Made by a program: the position numbers and the translations under genes. A stretch of 21,039 nucleotides of DNA from CAYNFH01 sp964396385 (GTDB lineage: Bacteria; Armatimonadota; Chthonomonadetes; Chthonomonadales; CAJBBX01). The notes below the pieces were generated by a model. That model saw nothing but the letters and a program-made list of their open reading frames with translations, made no database searches and was not told where the DNA came from. The DNA lies in NCBI GenBank assembly GCA_964396385.1, contig CAYNFH010000107.1, forward strand, positions 1 through 21,039, given 5' to 3'. Positions within the stretch are counted from its first letter, which is position 1. Each line of letters begins with the position of its first letter. Of the stretch, positions 6,995 through 14,196 are shown one piece after another.

Positions 6995-7888
6995 TTATCC
7001 GTCGTCCTCTGGAGCAGTGGAGGGCCGGACTAGCGTCTCGGCTGGGGCGTCCGGCGCCCGAGTTGCCGCGCGAAGGAGCGACTCGGGCGCCGGTTCGGCC
7101 GCGCGAAGGAGGCTTTCTCCCTGGCCGTCTCGACCGAGCCGGCGTTCGGGCTCCGCAATGGCGGTCACGGCAGCCCGATGGATGCGCTCCTCTGCCTCCG
7201 AGCGCATGGGCAGGTCTGCAACGCGCCGCACGTTGGGCAGCGCGCGCTCATCTCCGATGCGTCCCAAGGCCTGGAGCGCCGCCACGGCAAGATCTGGCGT
7301 GACGTAGCTCCCGACCAGCGGCGCTCCAATCCAGCGCAGCACTCCGTAGAGGCCACGGTAGGTCCGTTCGGAGATCACTGCAGAGTCCTCCGGGCGTACA
7401 CGCGCGAGTAGGCGGGCGAGGGCGGGGGTTATCGCCGCGCGCACGCGCCGGTCATCCAGGCTGAGCGCCTCCAGCAAGGGACCGATGGCACGCAGGTCGT
7501 CGCAGTCCGCCAGCTCCCTGAGCAGCCAGCGCTCGCTCTGGGTTGGCTTCACGTTGAGGTAGTAGACGAGCGCCAGAAAGGCAAAGACGGGCAGCGTCTC
7601 CATGAGCCCGAACATCGTGCTGAGCCGGTGATACACGGCATTGGAGTGGAAGATCAGCCATTGTGACGCCAGGTAGGACACGCCAATGTAGATCTCGATG
7701 CCGACAAAGGCCAGCCAGAACATCCGCCTACGGCGCTTGCGCTGGGCGGCTACCGCCTGAATCCGCTCCTCCACCAGCGCATCGATCTCGCCCTGCTTCG
7801 CGACATTCTCCTCCACCGCGACAACGCCCTTTGCGCTGCGGCCGGCCCCCTCCTCCGTCTCCTTCAGCCGTTGATGCTTGCCTATCAT
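6995..7888 (-). CDS. Membrane protein with HEAT-like repeats
   Basis: This is a 297-residue protein. A charged N-terminus (1-55, ending KRKRRRR) precedes two membrane segments (about 56-80 and 95-112). A soluble helical region at about 118-235 has HEAT-type pairs (RAIGPLLEALSLDDRRVRAA, LAVAALQALGRIGDERALP). The Pro/Ala-rich tail repeats a short motif: GESLLRAA, PESLLRAA and AETLVRPS. HEAT repeats usually bind proteins. The start is ATG at 7888 because TGGAG lies 7 bases upstream; a TTG two codons earlier is too close to it. The gene is convergent with the amidase (9 bases between stops) and divergent from the beta-galactosidase. I cannot assign a specific role. Confidence 0.65.
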   Translation of the reverse strand: MIGKHQRLKETEEGAGRSAKGVVAVEENVAKQGEIDALVEERIQAVAAQRKRRRRMFWLAFVGIEIYIGVSYLASQWLIFHSNAVYHRLSTMFGLMETLPVFAFLALVYYLNVKPTQSERWLLRELADCDDLRAIGPLLEALSLDDRRVRAAITPALARLLARVRPEDSAVISERTYRGLYGVLRWIGAPLVGSYVTPDLAVAALQALGRIGDERALPNVRRVADLPMRSEAEERIHRAAVTAIAEPERRLGRDGQGESLLRAAEPAPESLLRAATRAPDAPAETLVRPSTAPEDDG

Positions 7889-7973
7889 CCGCAATCTCCA
7901 GGAACCGGACGCTGATTCCGGCTCCGCTGCTGGGAAGTTTACCCCTGCCCCCGCCGGGTAAGATGGAGACAGC

Positions 7974-7993
7974 GCCGGGCAGGTTCGCCCGGC
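7974..7993. repeat. Hairpin in the leader upstream of the beta-galactosidase
   Basis: GCCGGGC (7974-7980) and GCCCGGC (7987-7993) are perfect 7-base inverted arms with a 6-base loop, 26 bases before the lacZ-type ATG. It may be a leader structure. No promoter could be defined confidently in this divergent gap. Confidence 0.35.
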
Positions 7994-8019
7994 AGCCCCT
8001 TCGATCGGAGTCTGCCCCT

Positions 8020-9702
8020 ATGGACCTGCCAGATTGGGAGAACCCGGACGTACTGCAGCGCAACCGACAACCCTCTCACGCCACGCTGGTACCATACCCT
8101 GATACCGAGACGGCGCTCGTCCCCGAGCGCGGCGCATCGCAATGGTTCCGGCTTCTGAATGGGCGGTGGGAGTTCCGGTACTGCCAGTCGCCGGTGGACG
8201 TGCCGGACGGGTTCGAGGGCGAGGCGTTCGACACGGCCGGGTGGGACTTGCTGCCTGTCCCTTCCAACTGGCAGATGCACGGCTACGGCATCCCGAACTA
8301 CACCAACGTGCGGTACCCCTACCCTGTAGACCCGCCGCGCGTCCCGCAGGACAATCCGGTGGGACTTTACCGCCGCACGTTCCATTTGCCCGCGGGCTGG
8401 GAGCAGGGCCGCCAGGTGTTCCTGGTTTTTGAGGGAGTGGATTCCGCCTTCTACGTCTGGGTGAATGGCCGGCAGGTGGGCTACAGCCAGGGCAGCCACA
8501 TGGTATCCGAGTTTGACGTTACTCTGTACATGCGGGAGGGCGAGAACCTGCTGGCCGTGCAGGTGTTCCAGTGGTCGGACGCCAGCTACCTGGAGGACCA
8601 GGATATGTGGCGGCTGAGCGGCATCTTCCGCGACGTGTACTTGATGGCGACGCCGACGGTGCACGTGCGGGACGTGGCGGTGAGGACGGAAGACGGAGGA
8701 CGGAAGACGGACTGGACTCTGCGCGTAGCGGCGGAAGTGAGGAACTATGGAGCTGAGAAGGTGGAGGGGCTCAGCATTTCCGTTGCGCTCTACGATTCCG
8801 ATGGAGGCCAGGTCCTGGAACGGCAGGTGACGGACGGCGTGTGGCTGGAAGCGGGCGTGGAGCGGCTGCTGGAGGCGGAGGCGCGAGTACCCTTGCCCGG
8901 GCTGTGGTCCGCGGAGGAGCCGAACCTGTACACGCTGCTGGTCACCATGCGCGGAGCGGATGGCGAGGTGCTGGAGGTGGAGCGGTTCCCCGTGGGATTC
9001 CGGGAGATCGAGGTGCGGGACGGACGGCTGCTGCTGAATGGCGTCCCCCTCGTGCTCAAGGGCGTGAACCGGCACGATACCGACCCGGACACCGGCCACG
9101 CAACGTCGCTCGAATCCATGGTGCGGGACATCACGCTGATGAAACAGCACAATATCAACACGGTGCGTACGTCCCACTATCCGCCGGATTCCCGCTGGCT
9201 GGACCTGTGCGACCGGTACGGCCTCTACGTGATAGACGAGGCGGATCTGGAGACGCACGGGTTCGGGACCGTCGGCGACCTGAACCGGCTGTCCGCCGAT
9301 CCCGCATGGGAGGCGGCTTACGTGGACCGCGCGGAGCGGATGGTGGAGCGGGACAAGAACCACCCCTGCGTGATCATGTGGTCGCTGGGCAACGAGTCCG
9401 GCTACGGCCGCAATCACGACGCGATGGCCGCCTGGATCCGGGAGGCGGACCCCACGCGCCCCATCCACTACGAGCAGGCCGGCGAGGCGGCCGTAGTGGA
9501 CGTGGTCAGCGTGATGTACCCCACGGTGGAGTTCCTGAGCCAGCAGGGGCAGCGCGTAGACGATGCCCGGCCGTTCTTCATGTGCGAGTACGCATGCCAT
9601 GGGCCAGGGGCCGGGCAACCTGAAAGAGTACTGGGAGGCCATCTACGCGCACCCGCGGCTGCTCGGCGGCTGCGTGTGGGAGTGGGCGGATCATGGGATT
9701 AG
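8020..9702 (+). CDS. lacZ: N-terminal fragment of the GH2 beta-galactosidase
   Basis: This 560-codon piece starts at ATG 8020 (CGGAG 9 bases upstream). It covers the jelly-roll sugar-binding domain (about 30-215, with NWQMHGYGIPNYTNV and DQDMWRLSGIFRDVY), an Ig-like domain (about 217-325) and most of the TIM barrel (GVNRHDTDPDTGH, RTSHYPPDSRWLDLCDRYG, DEADLETHG, SLGNESG). After CEYA the frame runs about 37 residues of unrelated sequence to a stop. As translated it lacks the end of the barrel and the last two domains, so activity is unlikely unless the frameshift is an artefact. Confidence 0.7.
   Translation: MDLPDWENPDVLQRNRQPSHATLVPYPDTETALVPERGASQWFRLLNGRWEFRYCQSPVDVPDGFEGEAFDTAGWDLLPVPSNWQMHGYGIPNYTNVRYPYPVDPPRVPQDNPVGLYRRTFHLPAGWEQGRQVFLVFEGVDSAFYVWVNGRQVGYSQGSHMVSEFDVTLYMREGENLLAVQVFQWSDASYLEDQDMWRLSGIFRDVYLMATPTVHVRDVAVRTEDGGRKTDWTLRVAAEVRNYGAEKVEGLSISVALYDSDGGQVLERQVTDGVWLEAGVERLLEAEARVPLPGLWSAEEPNLYTLLVTMRGADGEVLEVERFPVGFREIEVRDGRLLLNGVPLVLKGVNRHDTDPDTGHATSLESMVRDITLMKQHNINTVRTSHYPPDSRWLDLCDRYGLYVIDEADLETHGFGTVGDLNRLSADPAWEAAYVDRAERMVERDKNHPCVIMWSLGNESGYGRNHDAMAAWIREADPTRPIHYEQAGEAAVVDVVSVMYPTVEFLSQQGQRVDDARPFFMCEYACHGPGAGQPERVLGGHLRAPAAARRLRVGVGGSWD
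8685..8712 (+). repeat. Heptamer array GACGGAA/GACGGAG, four units, in frame in lacZ
   Basis: Units GACGGAA, GACGGAG, GACGGAA and GACGGAC encode TEDGGRKTD between the first two domains of the beta-galactosidase. The same unit recurs at 9712-9739. Confidence 0.88.
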
Positions 9703-11209
9703 GGTGCGTGGAACGGAAGACGGAGGACGGAGGACGGACAGAATCCGGAATCCGTCACCCGTCATCGGTCCTCCGTCACCGCACGCCGGGGAGTGGTTCG
9801 CCTACGGCGGGGACTTTGGGGACCAGCCGAACGACGGCAACTTCTGCATCGACGGCCTGAACTTCCCGGACCGGATCCCCCACACCGGCCTCGTCGAGTA
9901 CAAGAAGGTCATTGAGCCCGTGCGCGTGGAGCCGGTAGACCTGGAGAGCGGGCGGGTACGGATCACCAACCTGTACCAGTTTTCGTCCCTGACCCACCTG
10001 CAGGGCACATGGAGAGTGCGACGGGACGGAGAACCCGTGCAGCAGGGACTACTCCCGCCACTGGACACTCCCGCCGGAGAGAGCCAGGAAGTCACGATTT
10101 CCTACACCGTGCCTGCCGATTCCGGCAGGGAGCACTGGCTGGAGCTGAGCTTCACGCTGGCCGAGGACCGGCCCTGGGCGCCCCGCGGGCACGAGGTGGC
10201 ATGGGCGCAGATCGAGCTGGACGGGCTCAGTCGTGGGTCGAGAGTCGTGAGTCGTGAGACCGGATCGGTTGGTTCGAGGGCACCAGGCTTCCGGTCGCTC
10301 CTCGTAGCTGATTCCAGGAACGAGATCGCCCTCGCTGGCGAGGAGTTCCGGGTGGTGTTCAGCCGAGAGCGGGGCACGATCTCGGAATGGGAACATCAGG
10401 GGATGCCGCTCATTGCGCTGGGGCCGCTCCTGAACATTTGGCGAGCGCCTACCGACAACGACCTGCGGGTGGCCGCGAACGAGTGGCGCAAAGCGGGACT
10501 GGACCGGCTGTGGCACCGGGTGGATGCGTTCCGTGTGGAGCAGACGGCGGAGGACCGGGCGGAGGTCACCATCGAGAGCGTGCTGGCGCCCTCCTACCTG
10601 GAGCCGGTCTTCCGCTGCGTCTACCGCTACCTTGTCTCTGGCGATGGCCGGATGGCGCTGCAGGTCACCGCGACGCCGGTGGGCAAGCTGCCCAACCTGC
10701 CGCGCCTGGGCGTGCGGCTGTCGCTGCCGGGCTCGCTGGACCGGATGACCTGGTTCGGCCGGGGTCCCCACGAGAGCTACGCCGACCGCAAGGAGAGCGC
10801 CCGAGTGGGAGTCTACTCTGGGACGGTCCAGGAGCAGTGGGTGGACTACATCTACCCGCAGGAGAACGGCAACAAGACGGACGTGCGCTGGGCGGCGCTG
10901 ACGGACGCGCGGGGTCAGGGCCTGCTGGCGGTAGGACAGCCGCTGCTCAACGTGAGCGCCCACCACTACACGCTGGAGAACCTTACCGCCGCTCGCCACA
11001 CCTACGAGCTGGAGCAGCAGCCTGCTACCTACCTCTACCTGGACCACGCGCAGGCCGGTCTGGGCAGCCAGAGCTGCGGTCCCGGTCCCCTGCCCCAGTA
11101 TCTCCTCAAGCCGGAAGAAACCACCTTCACCGTGCTGCTATGCCCCTGCTCCGCCGACTCCGTCTCCCCCATGGCCCTGTACCGGCGAATGCAAGCGGAC
11201 CTGCATTGA
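9563..11209 (+). CDS. lacZ: C-terminal fragment of the GH2 beta-galactosidase
   Basis: This frame holds the rest of the enzyme from about 9593. It has the end of the barrel (GNLKEYWEAIYAHPRLLGG, CVWEWADHGIR, FAYGGDFGDQPNDGNFCIDG), the linker domain and the beta-galactosidase small-chain domain (RAPTDNDLRVAANEWRKAGL, WFGRGPHESYADRK, ending ALYRRMQADLH). The ATG at 9563 precedes the frameshift and is probably not a real start. The first 10 or so residues of this frame are not homologous. No ribosome site was found for separate translation. Confidence 0.6.
   Translation: MPGRSSCASTHAMGQGPGNLKEYWEAIYAHPRLLGGCVWEWADHGIRVRGTEDGGRRTDRIRNPSPVIGPPSPHAGEWFAYGGDFGDQPNDGNFCIDGLNFPDRIPHTGLVEYKKVIEPVRVEPVDLESGRVRITNLYQFSSLTHLQGTWRVRRDGEPVQQGLLPPLDTPAGESQEVTISYTVPADSGREHWLELSFTLAEDRPWAPRGHEVAWAQIELDGLSRGSRVVSRETGSVGSRAPGFRSLLVADSRNEIALAGEEFRVVFSRERGTISEWEHQGMPLIALGPLLNIWRAPTDNDLRVAANEWRKAGLDRLWHRVDAFRVEQTAEDRAEVTIESVLAPSYLEPVFRCVYRYLVSGDGRMALQVTATPVGKLPNLPRLGVRLSLPGSLDRMTWFGRGPHESYADRKESARVGVYSGTVQEQWVDYIYPQENGNKTDVRWAALTDARGQGLLAVGQPLLNVSAHHYTLENLTAARHTYELEQQPATYLYLDHAQAGLGSQSCGPGPLPQYLLKPEETTFTVLLCPCSADSVSPMALYRRMQADLH
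9712..9739 (+). repeat. Heptamer array GACGGAG, four units, in frame in lacZ
   Basis: Units AACGGAA, GACGGAG, GACGGAG and GACGGAC sit between the WADHGIR and FAYGGDFGD motifs. They form the left arm of an inverted pair with the array at 9752-9779. Confidence 0.88.
9752..9779 (+). repeat. Heptamer array CCGTCAC, four units, inverted partner of the previous array
   Basis: Units are CCGTCAC, CCGTCAT, CGGTCCT and CCGTCAC. Part of it (CGGTCCTCCGT) is the reverse complement of ACGGAGGACGG in the left array with one mismatch, so the two arrays can fold around a 12-base spacer. Confidence 0.8.
10230..10257 (+). repeat. Heptamer array GTCGTGA, four units, in frame in lacZ
   Basis: Units are GTCGTGG, GTCGAGA, GTCGTGA and GTCGTGA. 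The consensus is the reverse complement of the TCACGAC array in the HpnB-like gene at 2885-2912. It encodes RGSRVVSRET in the linker domain of the beta-galactosidase. Confidence 0.88.
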
Positions 11210-11267
11210 AACTGCCTTGTGTTAGAATGAGCCAGAGACGGCACGTTACGCCGACAGGGAGCACGTA

Positions 11268-11513
11268 ATGACGCTTGAACTTGAGCTGACGCCGGAAGAG
11301 GAGGCCCGGCTGTCTCGCGCAGCCGAAGCGCACGGCCTGCCCCTTCCTGAGTACGCACGCGTTCTCTTGGGGCTAGAGGCACCCACCGCTGAACGTCTCA
11401 GCCCGGACGAATGGGATTCCGAGTTGGATAAGTTGTGCTCGGACGTAGATCCCTCAGTCCCGCCGCTGTCTGACGAGGCGCTATCCCGCCGGAGGATCTA
11501 CGGGGAAGCATAG
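11268..11513 (+). CDS. Small antitoxin-like protein
   Basis: This 81-residue protein begins MTLELELTPEEEARLSRAAE and continues with HGLPLPEYARVLL. One beta-strand then two helices is the usual start of ribbon-helix-helix-like or VapB-like antitoxins. The acidic C-terminal half (DEWDSELDKLCSDVD, ending RRRIYGEA) would be the toxin-binding tail. The ATG has AGGGAG about 6 bases upstream. No toxin gene lies beside it; the next gene, 68 bases downstream, is the restriction endonuclease. It may be an orphan antitoxin or a small regulator. The family assignment rests on the pattern alone. Confidence 0.6.
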   Translation: MTLELELTPEEEARLSRAAEAHGLPLPEYARVLLGLEAPTAERLSPDEWDSELDKLCSDVDPSVPPLSDEALSRRRIYGEA

Positions 11514-11581
11514 CGTGAAGCTCGGGCACGGCCGGCATAACCACTGTTAGGCGCCAGAATAGCCTCAGAACCCTTTAGGCC

Positions 11582-12184
11582 ATGAGCGAGGTTCCCTACA
11601 ATCCCCTGGATAAGCTGCAACTTGCTCGCAGCGTGGCCGACGCGCTCTTGGAGCGTCCGGTGACGCCCCTCCCACCGCCCGTTCAGTTCTACGGCGCGGG
11701 AATCTACGCAATCTACTACTGCGGGCCCTTCCCAGCCTACGCTCCAATCACGACTGAAGAATGCCGTGTGCCTATATACGTAGGCAAGGCGGTACCGAAG
11801 GGCGGCCGACGCGGCGGCATTGATTTGGGGTCTGCACCAACAAGCGCCCTCCACCACCGGCTGGTGGAGCACGCGGTATCGATTCAGCAGGCCACGAATC
11901 TGAACATCGAAGACTTCAAATGCAGGTACCTGGTGGTAGACGACATTTGGATTCCCCTCGGAGAGCAACTACTCATTACCAGATTTGTCCCGGTATGGAA
12001 CCGAGTCGTGGATGGGTTTGGGAACCACGATCAGGGTGCTACACGAGTTACCCAGAAGCGGTCACCCTGGGACACTATCCATCCAGGGCGTCTCTGGGCG
12101 ATGAGGCATGAGATACCGCAGCGCCCGGAGTCAGCCGTATTGGAGAGCATCGCAGAGCACTTTCGGGAGGTAATGGGAGGATAG
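11582..12184 (+). CDS. Eco29kI-type GIY-YIG restriction endonuclease
   Basis: This 200-residue protein fits the Eco29kI family of type II GIY-YIG nucleases in length and motif order. It has YNPLDKLQLARSVADALL (6-23), GAGIYAIYYCG (38-48, GIY half), PIYVGKAVPKGGRRGG (64-79), RLVEHAVSI with Arg93 and His97, IPLGEQLLI with Glu128 (metal ligand), PVWN with Asn140, then DGFGNHDQG and SPWDTIHPGR. All expected active-site residues are present. It should cut unmethylated DNA at a specific site; Eco29kI itself recognises CCGCGG, but this protein's target cannot be read from sequence. The ribosome site is weak. The methyltransferase follows in the same direction with its own promoter. Local GC is lower than in flanking genes. 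Confidence 0.85.
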   Translation: MSEVPYNPLDKLQLARSVADALLERPVTPLPPPVQFYGAGIYAIYYCGPFPAYAPITTEECRVPIYVGKAVPKGGRRGGIDLGSAPTSALHHRLVEHAVSIQQATNLNIEDFKCRYLVVDDIWIPLGEQLLITRFVPVWNRVVDGFGNHDQGATRVTQKRSPWDTIHPGRLWAMRHEIPQRPESAVLESIAEHFREVMGG

Positions 12185-12200
12185 TAGACGCGTGTAGCCG

Positions 12201-12229
12201 TTGACCGGCCGCATAAACAGGTATATACT
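12201..12229 (+). promoter_or_regulatory. Sigma70-type promoter of the methyltransferase gene
   Basis: TTGACC (12201-12206) and TATACT (12224-12229) are separated by exactly 17 bases. Transcription would start near 12236, giving a leader of about 24 bases to the GTG at 12260 and excluding most of the leader for an ATG start at 12245. The 8-base palindrome GTATATAC (12221-12228) overlaps the -10 box and could be an operator. Confidence 0.75.
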
Positions 12230-12246
12230 GGCACAAACCATCGCAT

Positions 12247-12252
12247 GGAGGG
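12247..12252 (+). promoter_or_regulatory. Ribosome binding site that places the methyltransferase start at GTG 12260
   Basis: GGAGGG lies 7 bases before the in-frame GTG at 12260. It overlaps the upstream ATG at 12245, which has no ribosome site of its own. Confidence 0.65.
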
Positions 12253-12259
12253 TGTAGCC

Positions 12260-13843
12260 GTGCCAGCGCTGACCGCTGAGCGTGATACCGTCACTTCACG
12301 TCCACTCTCAACAGTGGAGGAGATCGCGGAGTTAGTGCGGCTGAAGCCCGAAACGATTCGTCAGATGGCCCGTGAGGGACGCTTACCGGCCCACAAGGTA
12401 GGCAAGGTCTGGCGCTTCGACCCGGCTGAGGTTCAGGCATGCCTTGCTTTGCCAACGGCTTCTTACGGCCCTGTCAACCCGGCAGCGGAAGACGTCAGCG
12501 AGCTAGCACTCCCGCTCTATGAATCTGAGGGGACCGACCAGAACGGCGTCGCTTTCAAAGATCCCGCATTCAGCGAGAACCGCAATGAGCCTGTGCACCG
12601 ATGGGTGCCGTGGGTCGCGGGCTTCTCCTCCGGCTTTGTAGGCGACTGCCTCCGAGAGTACCTCGCTGACATTGAGCCATCCAACGCCCTCATACTTGAT
12701 CCGTTCGCCGGGGTTGGTACTACACTTGTAGAATCGTTTAGGCGCGGATTCAACGCGGTGGGATTCGAGATCAACCCATACGCGGCCCTGGCGACCCGAG
12801 CGAAACTCGAGGCCGCCGACGTCTCGGTTCCAGCCCTGGAAATATGGACTAAGAGCTTCCGACACTTTATGCAGATCACTGCGGATGAAGTTCCGGACCC
12901 CGATATTGCCCCGGCCGGCTTCCGCAGCCGCATTCCATTCTTCAGCCCTCGGATTCGCGACCAAGTCCTCTGGGCGCTTAGGTTCATTGACTGTACCGGC
13001 GACCCCAAGCTCAAGGACCTCTTCCTGGTGGCCTTCGGCTCGGTTATGGTGAAGTTCTCCAACTACACCTACGAGCCAAGCCTGGCCTCTCGGCCAGGTA
13101 GCGGAAAACCACTAATTGAGCATGCGGATGTAGCGGCTATTGTGTCTAGCAAGCTACTTGAAATCGCGTCGGACAGCCGATTCCTGCAGGAGCACACTCG
13201 CCACCTGCCAAGGCACTTGCGCCGTGAAGTCATTCCGGATACAGTCTTCAATGCGGGGAGTTACCTGGATCCTGAATCGGTTGACTTGGCCATCACGTCT
13301 CCTCCCTACCTGAACAACTACCACTACGTTCGGAACACCCGTCCGCACCTGTTCTGGCTGCGCTTCATCGAGAGCAGTACGGACCTTCACGAGATTGAGC
13401 ATGCAAGTTTCGGCAAGTTCTGGCAGACAGTGCGGGACGGGGAGTGCATAGAGCTTGATTTCGAGTTACCTGAGCTCCGTGCGTTGCTGCGTGAACTACG
13501 GGAAGTGAACCCCGACAAGGGAGTGTATGGGGGCGCAGGTTGGGCCAACTATGCGGCCCAATACTTCAATGACTCGAACAGGTTCTGCCGAGTAATGGCC
13601 GAACTGACGAAGCCGGGTGGCAGGCTGGTCGTAGTAATAGGGAATTCGATTCTCCAGGGAATCGAGCTCAAGGTGGAGGAGTTCCTTGCTCAAATTGCGG
13701 AGCAGCATGGTTTCGAGAGAGAGGCCGTGCACGTGCTCCGTAGGAAGCGAGTAGGCAACTCTATCATTCGGTCCTCGGTTCGCAACGCAGCAGGGAGCGC
13801 GGTGAGCCTGTACGAGGTCGCGCTCGTGCTGCGGAAATCATAG
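12260..13843 (+). CDS. DNA amino-methyltransferase with N-terminal excisionase-like HTH
   Basis: This 527-residue protein (from GTG 12260) is the modification enzyme of the island. Residues 14-62 form a MerR/excisionase-type HTH (STVEEIAELVRLKPETIRQ, GRLPAHKVGKVWRFDPAEV). The S-adenosylmethionine motif I is LDPFAGVGTT (146-155), followed by GFEINPYAA. The catalytic motif IV is TSPPYLNNYHYV (346-357). The SPPY form is typical of N4-cytosine methyltransferases, and N6-adenine is less likely. A late strand-turn KPGGRLVVVIGNS (about 451-463) completes the fold. Motif I precedes motif IV. The protective methylation should match one or both Eco29kI-type nucleases. Eco29kI's own partner is, as far as I recall, a 5-methylcytosine enzyme, so this pairing is unusual. 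The HTH could let the enzyme repress its own promoter. Confidence 0.85.
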   Translation: MPALTAERDTVTSRPLSTVEEIAELVRLKPETIRQMAREGRLPAHKVGKVWRFDPAEVQACLALPTASYGPVNPAAEDVSELALPLYESEGTDQNGVAFKDPAFSENRNEPVHRWVPWVAGFSSGFVGDCLREYLADIEPSNALILDPFAGVGTTLVESFRRGFNAVGFEINPYAALATRAKLEAADVSVPALEIWTKSFRHFMQITADEVPDPDIAPAGFRSRIPFFSPRIRDQVLWALRFIDCTGDPKLKDLFLVAFGSVMVKFSNYTYEPSLASRPGSGKPLIEHADVAAIVSSKLLEIASDSRFLQEHTRHLPRHLRREVIPDTVFNAGSYLDPESVDLAITSPPYLNNYHYVRNTRPHLFWLRFIESSTDLHEIEHASFGKFWQTVRDGECIELDFELPELRALLRELREVNPDKGVYGGAGWANYAAQYFNDSNRFCRVMAELTKPGGRLVVVIGNSILQGIELKVEEFLAQIAEQHGFEREAVHVLRRKRVGNSIIRSSVRNAAGSAVSLYEVALVLRKS

Positions 13844-13856
13844 GGGAGGCGGTCCC

Positions 13857-14150
13857 ATGTTCAAGCGGCAACATCCGGATTCTGACATCTCTCTCCAAGA
13901 GGGGACTGCGGACGTCCCGCGCGACGGGTTCTTCTATGTCTTGAAGGGCGGCGAGATTGTGGCCAGGCACAAGACCCTCAAGAAAGCGACCGCCGCCTAT
14001 AATGCCTACCTGGAAGAGAGCGGCGTGAACCGAGAGGCGGAGAAGCCCACCCTAGCACCAGAAGAGGTCATGACCAGGGTAGTTGGAGACTTCTACGTTT
14101 ACGGCAAGTCGAAGGTAAAGAAGAGCACGGGTACAAGGACATATGGCTGA
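13857..14150 (+). CDS. Small basic protein of unknown function in the restriction-modification island
   Basis: This 97-residue protein has GGGGAGG (13843-13849) 7 bases before the ATG, overlapping the last base of the methyltransferase stop, so it is very likely cotranscribed with it. The sequence GFFYVLKGGEIVARHKTLKK suggests a beta-hairpin followed by a helix (KKATAAYNAYLEE). The C-terminus is strongly basic (YGKSKVKKSTGTRT). No HTH or nuclease motif is visible. It could be a DNA-binding accessory, but I do not recognise it. It is convergent with the second endonuclease, 46 bases from that stop. Confidence 0.65.
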   Translation: MFKRQHPDSDISLQEGTADVPRDGFFYVLKGGEIVARHKTLKKATAAYNAYLEESGVNREAEKPTLAPEEVMTRVVGDFYVYGKSKVKKSTGTRTYG

Positions 14151-14196
14151 TGCCGGTCATCGCCTGAATGCGCCTGGGATTGCCAAAGTCGGCCTG

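Larger units (their letters stand above)
8020..11209 (+). pseudogene. lacZ: GH2 beta-galactosidase (LacZ-type) interrupted by a 2-nt frameshift
   Basis: Two overlapping open frames together encode one LacZ-type enzyme of about 1063 residues (E. coli LacZ has 1024). The first frame reads PFFMCEYA and then loses homology. The second picks up exactly at HAMGQGPGNLKEYWEAIY. Restoring two bases (GC after the TAC at 9589-9591) gives the family motif CEYAHAMG. The acid/base Glu459 (SLGNESG) and nucleophile Glu523 (CEYA) lie before the break. Sequence is well conserved on both sides, so the break is recent or a sequencing/assembly error. The gene also holds four heptamer arrays (at 8685, 9712, 9752 and 10230), all of which keep the local frame. 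GH2 enzymes of this type hydrolyse beta-galactosides. No signal peptide is seen, so a cytoplasmic location is expected. Confidence 0.85.

Noticed and set aside
6984..7008. A possible bidirectional terminator between the amidase and the HEAT-like gene
   Set aside because: The inverted repeat is short and imperfect (about 5 perfect pairs with a bulge) and has no T-tract.
9589..9597. Programmed -2 frameshifting to make full-length beta-galactosidase
   Set aside because: A -2 shift at GCA would restore the motif exactly, but there is no slippery sequence, stimulatory structure or known precedent in GH2 enzymes; a 2-base loss or a sequencing error is simpler.
7939..9642. A 567-codon minus-strand open frame opposite the beta-galactosidase
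   Set aside because: The opposite strand encodes unmistakable GH2 sequence; this frame is rich in His, Val and Arg and has no recognisable domain.
11206..11228. A promoter upstream of the antitoxin-like gene (TTGAAA and TAGAAT)
   Set aside because: The two boxes are only 11 bases apart, too close for a sigma70 promoter.
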